Shown here in pieces: positions 57,029-64,000 of a stretch of DNA of 64,000 bases. The stretch is from Oreohelix idahoensis (lineage: Eukaryota > Mollusca > Gastropoda > Stylommatophora > Oreohelicidae). Within the stretch, counting starts at the first letter, position 1. Each line of letters opens with the position of its first letter. The notes under the pieces were generated by a model. That model did no database searches, had not been told where the DNA came from, and saw only the letters and a program-made list of their open reading frames with translations. The position numbers and the translations under genes are program-made. The stretch covers positions 666,001 to 730,000 of the forward strand of contig JAMPIV010000598.1 in assembly GCA_024509875.1 (NCBI GenBank), given 5' to 3'.

Positions 57029-60000
57029 ATGTCTACATTAGATTATTTTATTGCACAAGGAAAATCTCTTGATAAGACTGGAAAAGACTTAGAACAATGG
57101 GCTGTTGCTCAATATGACAAAGCATTAGCTGCAGAAGAGAAAAAAACTGCTGCTGCTGTTGAAGAAAAAAAAGCTGCGGCTGAGGAGAGAAAACTTCAAA
57201 TAGAAGAAAAAAAAGCTGCTGCAGAAGAAAGGAAAGCCTTAGCTGAAGAAAAAAGATTAGAAAAAGAAGCTGATACTGCTGCTGAACTTAAGAAATTGCA
57301 GATGCAAGTGGAGGAAAGGAGATTTGAGGCAGAACAGAAGAAATTAGAAGCTGATGCAGAACAGAAAAAATTAGAAGTTGCTGCAGAACAGAAGAAATTA
57401 GAAGCTGCTGCAGAACAGAAAAAATTAGAAGCTGCTGCAGAACAGAAAAAACTAGAAGTTGCTGCTGCTGCAGAACAGAAAAAATTAGAAGCTGCTGCAG
57501 AACAGAAAAGATTAGATAGAGAAGCTGAAGAGAGAAAAGCAATAAGAGAACATGAGTTTGAATTAGGGAAATTAAAATTGACATGTATGAGTAATGTTAA
57601 TCAGGCATCTGGTGGTAATGGTAAACCCTTTGTGTACAAGGTCAAGGTACCAGCGTTTAACCCTACCAGTGATGACATAACATTTTGGCTTTCTAGATTT
57701 GAACGGGCTTGTCGATCTCATAATGTTGACAAATCACAGTATGTGAATCAGTTGTCTGAAAATCTAAAAGGGGAGTCTCTGAGTAAGTTATATTTTGTTG
57801 AAGAGGCCGACAAAGATAATTATGATGCTGTTAGGGCAGCTTTGATAAAGAGATATCAGCTGTCTGAGGAAGGTTACCGTCTTTTGTTTAAAACAATGAG
57901 ACCTGAGGTAGGTGTAGAATTCTCAGATTTCATCTCAAAAGCACGAATTACACTTTCACGATGGATTGAATTATCCAAAACAGAGAAAACATTTGATGGT
58001 CTTACGAATTTATTGCTAAGAGACAAGGTCATGTCTTCTGTAAATAAATCATTCCTAGAGTTCTTACATGAGCGTAAACCTAGTACAATAAAGCAAATGG
58101 AAGAATATTGTGACCAGTATGCCACGGCACACCCTGACATGATTCTTAGTAACTCTAACATTAAAGAGAGTATGCCAGTTGCTTCGGCAACAGAATATAA
58201 TCAGAATTACTCACACAAATTCCAAGGAGCTAAAAATAAATTTGATAAAAAGGTTAATTGGAATAAGTATCAAAACCAAGATAACCACTCAAATCAGAGT
58301 TCTTCTTCGAAGAACTGGAATCGGGCTGATAGTCCTCGACACGCGAGGGGTACCCATAATGTTAGAAATTCTCGGAAAGGGAGTAGCTATAGGAACTACC
58401 CAAGTGCTTCATGGAGACAAAAGAAACAATATTACAGGGATACTCAATATAATGAGCATGATGATTATGATCATGAATATTATGATTCAAACCCAAATAG
58501 GGGTTATAACAGAGGCAATAATAATTATAGAGACAATTATAACCGAGGTAGATCACAACACAAAAGACATGGTAAATCTTATTACCAGGCTAACTCTGCA
58601 CAACAGGAGTTCCACGACACCGATAATCAGAATAATGATAAAAAAGACTCCAATAGTGTAGCAAATTCCGCTTTCGATTTTGCTAGAGCATCTGAGTGTT
58701 CGCAATGCAAAACATTATTCGATCCAACCACAGTGTCTACTTTAAGCTGCGGTCACCCACTTCCCGCTCTCCATGCGTCAATTGCGCATAATGGAAGGGG
58801 TGCTCTTGTCTTTAATAGGGGCCTAATAGATGGTACTCCGGTATCAATTCTTTTCGATTCGGGGTGCACTACCATTGGAGTGAGGCAATCACTCGTAAAT
58901 CCTTCTCGAGCTACAGGCAATATAGTCAAATGTGTAACATTTGGTGGCACATTGGAGAAGTACTCCACTGCCATTATCAATATTGCTACGCCTTTCTTTA
59001 CAGGAGAGGTGCAAGCATGTCTCTTGCCGAATCCGATCGCTGATCTTATCATCGGTCGCATTCATGGAGTGAAAGAATGCACTCCACAGCAAATTTCTAA
59101 TTGGGAAAATGTTAATATGCAATCTGCTAATGCAGTAATCACTAGGGCTCAAGCTCTTAATATGCCACAATCTTCACATTCTGAAGATAATGATGCGCAG
59201 ATCCAAGATGATCCCTTGGAGATTTCCCACGATTCCTTTATCAAACAGCAGGAAGATGATCCTACTCTAAAGAAATTCTTTACTCTGGCAACAAAAGGTG
59301 ATCCGAATAAGGATACAAATCGTAAATCTTGGATTACGATGAAGAATGGCGTACTTGTACGTATGGTACAAGACTCCGCTAAGTCCATTCATTCTCAAAT
59401 CCTTGTGCCTAAAAATATGAGAGTTAAAATCTTACAGCACGCTCATGATTCGCAGTGTGCTGGACATATGGGTTTTTCCCGTACTAAAGCTAGAGTTCTT
59501 CAATCTTTCTTTTGGCCTGCTGTGAATAAGGACATACGAATCTATTGTCGATCTTGTAAAGTATGTCAAGAGATTAAATCCAGAGGTCCACGCCATGATG
59601 CACCTATTCAGGCTGCAGACATTCCCATTCGGCCATTTCAAAAAATGGCGATAGACATCATTGGTCCATTTAAGATAAAGTCTGCTAGAGGACACCAATT
59701 TATTTTGACGTGTGTTGATATGTGCACACGTTGGCCGGAGGCTGTTCCTCTAAAGAGCATAACTACTGCTGATGTCGCAGATGCTCTTTGGTTAATATTT
59801 TCTCGTCTGGGGTTTCCAGCAGAAATATTATCCGACCATGGTACCCAACTCATATCGGATACCATGTCTCAAGTAATGTCGACTCTGAAGATAGAGAGAT
59901 CGCTGAGTAGTATTTATCATCCTATGTCCAATGGGATGGTGGAACGTTTGAATAGAACTCTGAAAAACCTACTAGGTAAGATAACAGAAGATCATCCTCA

Positions 60001-62035
60001 GGATTGGGATAGGGTTTTACCCGCGGCTCTCTTTGCATATAGAGAGGTCGCCAACGAACATACAGGATTTTCTCCCTTTGAACTTGTCTTTGGCGCGAAA
60101 CCGCGAGGTCCTATGTCCTTACTTCATGATCTTATAACTGCTGATAATATTGTCGATGACACAAAATCCTCTTATGAATATGTCATCGCACTTAGACACA
60201 AGATTATTGAAGCATGCAAATTGGCAACTGCTTCTTCTGAATTTGCGAAACAGAAGGCAAGGGAATTTGCCAATAAAAAGAGATGTTTGCGTCAACTTTG
60301 TCCAGGTGACAAAGCATTTGTCTTGCTACCTTGTAGGGAAAATAGACTTCTCATTTCTTGGAAAGGTCCGTACGATATAATATCAAAAGTTTCCGATGTT
60401 GACTATATCGTCGATATTGACGGGAAGCGTAAAACCTTCCACATCAACATGCTCACGGAATTCCATGAACGTCCTGATTATTTACAACCTGTTTTCCAGG
60501 CAACGGACGATTTTCCAGTCCAACATGGACAGTACTCATCTCTGTCAGTAATACAGGATGAGGAAACGAGTTTCTCGGATGTAAATTTACCTTTTCCAAT
60601 GATTCCTCTTCACTCTAATGAATCATGGAAAGATGTTGCAATTTCTCCAGAATTATCTCCAGGAGAGCAGAAACAAGTTTCTACTATGTTAGAACAATTT
60701 CAGGATGTCCTTACTGACATTCCTGGTCAAACTGATGTCATTCAACATGACATTATTCTTACTGACCATAGTCCTATAAGAGTCAGACCGTATCCTATCC
60801 CGATACATTTTCAAGCACAGGTAGAGAAAGAGTTAGATGAGATGATAGAGTTAAAAATTATTGAACCATCCACATCAGCATATTCTTCGCCGATGGTTAT
60901 AGTACGGAAAAAAGACAATAACATACGTCTTTGCGTGGATTATCGCAAATTGAATCAAGTGACTAAATTCGATGCTGAACCTATGCCTTTACTAGAAGAG
61001 CTACTTACGAGACTATCGAATTCTCACTTCTTTACTAAACTCGATTTGTCTAAGGGATATTGGCAAGTTCCACTATCCGAACACGCCAAACCGTTTACTG
61101 CTTTTTCGACGCCTAGGGGTCTATTCCAATGGAATTTCATGCCTTTCGGTCTTATGAACGCCCCTGCTACATTTGTACGCATGATGCGTCGAATCCTATC
61201 TCATCGCTCAGATGTCATTGCGTATCTTGATGACATCTGTCTTTTCAGTGATACTTGGAACGATCACTATAATGGTATAAATGAACTATTGTCTATCTTA
61301 CGCGAGCATAACCTGACAGCGAAACCATCGAAAGCATGTATTGGTTTTAGCGAAATATCTTTCTTAGGACACCGTGTTGGTCATGGGTTCCTAAAAACAG
61401 AAGACCATAATACAAGTAAGATACTTAACATTTCTATTCCTAAGACTAAAAAGCAAGTACGAAGTCTCTTAGGTCTAATACAATTTTATGGACGATTCAT
61501 CCCGAATCTGTCCTCCATTATGTCACCTCTTTCTTCCTTGCTAAAGAAAGGGTCTCCTAATGTAGTCCATTGGACTCAAGAATGTCAATCCTCTTTGGAT
61601 AAGGTTAAAACTATGTTTTCTACTTCACCTATCCTAGTATTGCCTTCTAAGGATAAGACATTTATTCTTCGTAGTGACGCTTCATCCACCGGGATTGGAG
61701 CTGCACTAATGCAAGAGTACTCTGGAACTCTGCATCCTGTGATGTATATTTCTCGGAAATTAAATGCCGCAGAGAAGAATTACTCGGTCCTAGACCGTGA
61801 ATTATTGGCTATGGTTTGGTCAATCCTTAAACTGCAAAGATTTCTTCTGGGCGCGCATTTCATTGTGGAAACTGACCAGAAAGCTCTTACGGCTATTCAG
61901 AGTAAAAATCTGAAGAGCGCGAGATCAACGCGATACGCGATTGCTCTACAGCCATTTCATTTTTCGGTGCGAGCTATCCGTGGGTCAGAAAATGTGATGG
62001 CAGATATTTTGTCTAGATGCCCACATGATTCATAA
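57029..62035 (+). CDS. gag-pol: C Gag-Pol polyprotein, 1668 aa, integrase before reverse transcriptase
   Basis: Residues 35-175 are a coiled coil built of EQKKLEAAA-type nine-residue repeats. Gag capsid-like region 200-370. Residues 390-520 are rich in Asn, Arg, Tyr and Gly. No CX2CX4HX4C knuckle is present; only CSQC at 557-560 and CGH at 574-576 resemble metal ligands. Protease DSG 610-612. Integrase zinc finger H806, H813, C843, C846; core D876, D936, E972 (35 spacing); GPY near 1113. RT D1339 and YLDD 1399-1402. RNase H D1550, E1591, D1616. The stop is in place and there is no envelope. It is clearly diverged from A and B but has the same domain order. The start ATG follows the leader and begins the longest frame; no upstream in-frame ATG is nearer the primer-binding site. 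Confidence 0.96.
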   Translation: MSTLDYFIAQGKSLDKTGKDLEQWAVAQYDKALAAEEKKTAAAVEEKKAAAEERKLQIEEKKAAAEERKALAEEKRLEKEADTAAELKKLQMQVEERRFEAEQKKLEADAEQKKLEVAAEQKKLEAAAEQKKLEAAAEQKKLEVAAAAEQKKLEAAAEQKRLDREAEERKAIREHEFELGKLKLTCMSNVNQASGGNGKPFVYKVKVPAFNPTSDDITFWLSRFERACRSHNVDKSQYVNQLSENLKGESLSKLYFVEEADKDNYDAVRAALIKRYQLSEEGYRLLFKTMRPEVGVEFSDFISKARITLSRWIELSKTEKTFDGLTNLLLRDKVMSSVNKSFLEFLHERKPSTIKQMEEYCDQYATAHPDMILSNSNIKESMPVASATEYNQNYSHKFQGAKNKFDKKVNWNKYQNQDNHSNQSSSSKNWNRADSPRHARGTHNVRNSRKGSSYRNYPSASWRQKKQYYRDTQYNEHDDYDHEYYDSNPNRGYNRGNNNYRDNYNRGRSQHKRHGKSYYQANSAQQEFHDTDNQNNDKKDSNSVANSAFDFARASECSQCKTLFDPTTVSTLSCGHPLPALHASIAHNGRGALVFNRGLIDGTPVSILFDSGCTTIGVRQSLVNPSRATGNIVKCVTFGGTLEKYSTAIINIATPFFTGEVQACLLPNPIADLIIGRIHGVKECTPQQISNWENVNMQSANAVITRAQALNMPQSSHSEDNDAQIQDDPLEISHDSFIKQQEDDPTLKKFFTLATKGDPNKDTNRKSWITMKNGVLVRMVQDSAKSIHSQILVPKNMRVKILQHAHDSQCAGHMGFSRTKARVLQSFFWPAVNKDIRIYCRSCKVCQEIKSRGPRHDAPIQAADIPIRPFQKMAIDIIGPFKIKSARGHQFILTCVDMCTRWPEAVPLKSITTADVADALWLIFSRLGFPAEILSDHGTQLISDTMSQVMSTLKIERSLSSIYHPMSNGMVERLNRTLKNLLGKITEDHPQDWDRVLPAALFAYREVANEHTGFSPFELVFGAKPRGPMSLLHDLITADNIVDDTKSSYEYVIALRHKIIEACKLATASSEFAKQKAREFANKKRCLRQLCPGDKAFVLLPCRENRLLISWKGPYDIISKVSDVDYIVDIDGKRKTFHINMLTEFHERPDYLQPVFQATDDFPVQHGQYSSLSVIQDEETSFSDVNLPFPMIPLHSNESWKDVAISPELSPGEQKQVSTMLEQFQDVLTDIPGQTDVIQHDIILTDHSPIRVRPYPIPIHFQAQVEKELDEMIELKIIEPSTSAYSSPMVIVRKKDNNIRLCVDYRKLNQVTKFDAEPMPLLEELLTRLSNSHFFTKLDLSKGYWQVPLSEHAKPFTAFSTPRGLFQWNFMPFGLMNAPATFVRMMRRILSHRSDVIAYLDDICLFSDTWNDHYNGINELLSILREHNLTAKPSKACIGFSEISFLGHRVGHGFLKTEDHNTSKILNISIPKTKKQVRSLLGLIQFYGRFIPNLSSIMSPLSSLLKKGSPNVVHWTQECQSSLDKVKTMFSTSPILVLPSKDKTFILRSDASSTGIGAALMQEYSGTLHPVMYISRKLNAAEKNYSVLDRELLAMVWSILKLQRFLLGAHFIVETDQKALTAIQSKNLKSARSTRYAIALQPFHFSVRAIRGSENVMADILSRCPHDS

Positions 62036-62434
62036 CTGTTATACAACTTTGATACAGTTGTTTCTATGTTGAAATGTGTACACATATGTAATATATCATA
62101 TATTGATTGTAACACTACTTAGCGGTTCATTGATATGTATTCACCGCTGATCTTTCAATGTTTTTCGTCTTTGATGATCATGATGTTAAGATATCTTAGA
62201 TGGAATTTATGTATAAACTAATGTGGAAATTGTGTCATTGCTAATATTGTAGTATGCGTTGGTGACACCTCTCTGGAAATATTTATACTTAGAGAAGTAC
62301 TTTCTCTAAGGTCATAAAACTTATGCTTATCATCTGCGCATTGTTATTGGTGCGTTGTGAGCCTATTGTATGTTGCTCCTAGATGTATTTCAAAAAAAAA
62401 AGTACCATTTTTTTTCCCGAGGGGTGTGGTAATC
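62036..62434 (+). other. C 3' untranslated region and purine-rich tract
   Basis: No frame. An adenine run (62393-62401) and a T-run (62408-62415) precede GAGGGGTGTGG (62419-62429), the likely plus-strand primer, five bases before the 3' LTR. Confidence 0.6.
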
Positions 62435-63969
62435 TGTTGCGTGCATATTTTGACGCACATTTTACAAAAATCGATATGGCTATTTAATATGGGAAAAATA
62501 TAGACATTCATTCATTTGTGTATGAAAATGCTGTTTATGGTAAAAGCGAGATAATCCATGTTTGATTCACACTTTTGATTATAGGAGTAATCGTTCTGGA
62601 TATTGATCCAGCGCAAGGATATTGCGCTTGCGTTTGTACTTATTTTTTAGGGCCAGAAAATATATTAATTTGCTTATTGTGTTTATGGCCTGAATTCATA
62701 TGTATTACATATTATTAGTACAAGTAGAATCAGTCCTATATTGTATATTTTGGATGGGTAGGAGGGACTAGATTCTTGTATTCCGGTCTAGCGGAAGTAT
62801 GAGTTGTCTTGACAAGTCGTGATGAGTTCCGATGTACCGCTTACAAATGGCGGGGTACGTTTTTCAAGAGCTGGTCCTTTCGTCAGAAAAAAATGTCTTA
62901 CGAAGTGGTTTTTCTTCTGAAGGAGATGGTGTCTCTACGATAGTTTGTGTTAGAGACTCTCCTTATGTCAGTATATAGATGATTCGGACTCCAGGTAAAC
63001 CCAGCTCCTATTTTTGATGATCTCTCGTCGGTTAGGCCTAGCTTGACTTTTGGTGCTTCGTTATGCTAGTGTCGTGTTTGGTATCGACGAAGATGACAGA
63101 TTTTCCTGCAGCGGTTATGGCTACGTGAAATTAACCTGATCACCGTAGAGCTGTATGGAAACATTTATGAAATCCTTTATATAACCATTATAAATTAACT
63201 CTGGCTTATATTCTCCTTCCTATGAATGAGTGAACGACAACTCAGGGAGGCAGCCATGTTGGATTTCGGTCATCATATGTTTTGATCACTGCCAAGAGAA
63301 CAGATTATTTATCTTATTATCGGACAGTGACAGGGAGATCTCAATCTTGCTAGAAACCCCCTTTCGTGGTTTCATAATATATACTACAAACTATGGACGT
63401 CAAGTAACTTTGGTTATTTATCGATCCGCCTTCACTGACGCGTTTAGTCAGATAGGGGAATGTGGCCATAATGTATCATGACATTGAACTTTTGATGTAC
63501 TGCCCATTATTTCTGAATGTGTCATGACTTCAGATCTGCTATGTATACCTACAAATTGATATGTCAACGAACCATGATGTACTCGTATGTCCCAGTGTGT
63601 ACGTCTGAATAAATTGAGTAAACTAAGATTCCAGCAGTCTGCATTGGTGCCTTGTAGACACAAGTGTGAGTGGTTATATTGGTCAGCACACGAACAGTAC
63701 ACCATTCGCGGTAATCACACTCTACACTTCTACTTCATACATACACCATCCTGCGTCGGCTGAAGTGACCAAGTTTAGGGCCTGCTTCCCCTGGAGCCTT
63801 TGCCTTCCCTAACTCAGGACTAGGGTGAGTTACCCATTTACAGCTGGGTAGACTGGAGCATGCCTGATCTCAACAACACACCACTCTTCCTTACAGAGCA
63901 GACAGACTGATACTTTACAGTGTGTGTGTGAAAGCAACTTTACAGAGTGGAAAGAACAAGATCTTTACA
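62435..63969 (+). repeat. C 3' LTR (1535 bp)
   Basis: TGTTGCGTGC to CTTTACA, followed by ATGTA. AATAAA at 63608-63613. Confidence 0.95.
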
Positions 63970-64000
63970 ATGTAAAAGTATGCCAGTAAAGAGTTCTGGT

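Larger units (their letters stand above)
54184..63969 (+). mobile_element. LTR retrotransposon C (Gmr1-like Ty3/gypsy), complete, nested in the B 5' LTR
   Basis: Element of 9786 bp with two LTRs (1534 and 1535 bp), perfect 5-bp duplications ATGTA (54179-54183 and 63970-63974), primer-binding site, long leader, one 1668-codon gag-pol frame and a purine-rich tract. The LTRs differ by about ten substitutions and three single-base indels (about 0.65 %). It is probably recent and, by sequence, competent. Confidence 0.97.
39366..64000 (-). mobile_element. LTR retrotransposon B (Gmr1-like Ty3/gypsy), both LTRs interrupted, right end outside window
   Basis: Minus-strand element. The left (3') LTR is 39366-40577 joined to 48377-49433, split by A3. 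The internal region is 49434-54147. The right (5') LTR is 54148-54183 continuing at 63975, split by C. The junction sequence TGTAGCGGGAGG through TTATTATGTAAAAGTATGCC is shared by the two LTRs (39366 onward, and 54148 joined to 63975). The single 1449-codon gag-pol frame is intact. It is the oldest of the full elements by nesting, yet its frame has no stop. Confidence 0.93.
54148..64000 (-). repeat. B 5' LTR, split by C and cut by window edge
   Basis: TGTAGCGGGAGGTTATTTAA at 54148 matches 39366. After C, AAAAGTATGCCAGTAAAGAG at 63975 continues exactly as at 39402. Confidence 0.88.

Noticed and set aside
58179..58661. 160-codon frame overlapping C Gag
   Set aside because: Shadow of the Asn/Arg/Tyr-rich part of C Gag in another frame; isoleucine-rich with no motif.
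49514..62035. Envelope gene, i.e. an infectious retrovirus-like element
   Set aside because: In A2, B and C the gag-pol stop is followed by only 70-400 bp before the polypurine tract, with no frame for a membrane protein.

Overview
The window is repeat-dominated nuclear DNA from an invertebrate animal, most likely an arthropod. Signs of this are the AT-rich base composition, tRNA-derived SINE heads, decayed LINE reverse transcriptases, hAT-type elements with 8-bp target duplications, and a series of nested LTR retrotransposons. I found no convincing host gene, RNA gene, CRISPR array or prokaryotic feature. All strong coding signal belongs to retrotransposons.

Three LTR-retrotransposon families (here A, B, C) carry long gag-pol reading frames. 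All have the unusual order Gag, protease, integrase, reverse transcriptase, RNase H. That order is known from the Gmr1-like branch of Ty3/gypsy elements and is the reverse of ordinary Ty3/gypsy. Family A has one intact copy (A2, minus strand, 19565-30176) and two internally rearranged, probably non-autonomous copies: A1 (plus, 1-8054, cut by the left window edge) and A3 (plus, 40578-48371). Family B (minus, from 39366 past the right edge) has an intact 1449-codon frame. Family C (plus, 54184-63969) has an intact 1668-codon frame and LTRs that differ by about ten substitutions.

The insertion order can be read from 5-bp target duplications. B arrived first. A3 then inserted into B's left (3') LTR (duplication GGGTA) and C into B's right (5') LTR (ATGTA). 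A2 (GATAC) later received a solo LTR, D, in its 5' LTR (CGTAT). Two more probable solo LTRs, E (33435-35876, TAGAA) and F (37115-39241, CGTGT), lie between A2 and B.

The stretches 8055-19559 and 30182-37114 hold older debris: antisense and sense LINE fragments, at least three SINE types, three or four hAT-like elements, a 25-bp minisatellite, short tandem repeats and low-complexity DNA.

The most unusual object is the A1/A3 lineage. Two separate copies share the same loss of protease, a diverged and broken integrase zinc finger, an unfamiliar reading frame where the integrase core should be, a short inverted piece of integrase sequence, and a foreign 3' segment. They keep LTRs, primer-binding site, Gag and polypurine tract, as expected for a parasite of an A2-like autonomous element.
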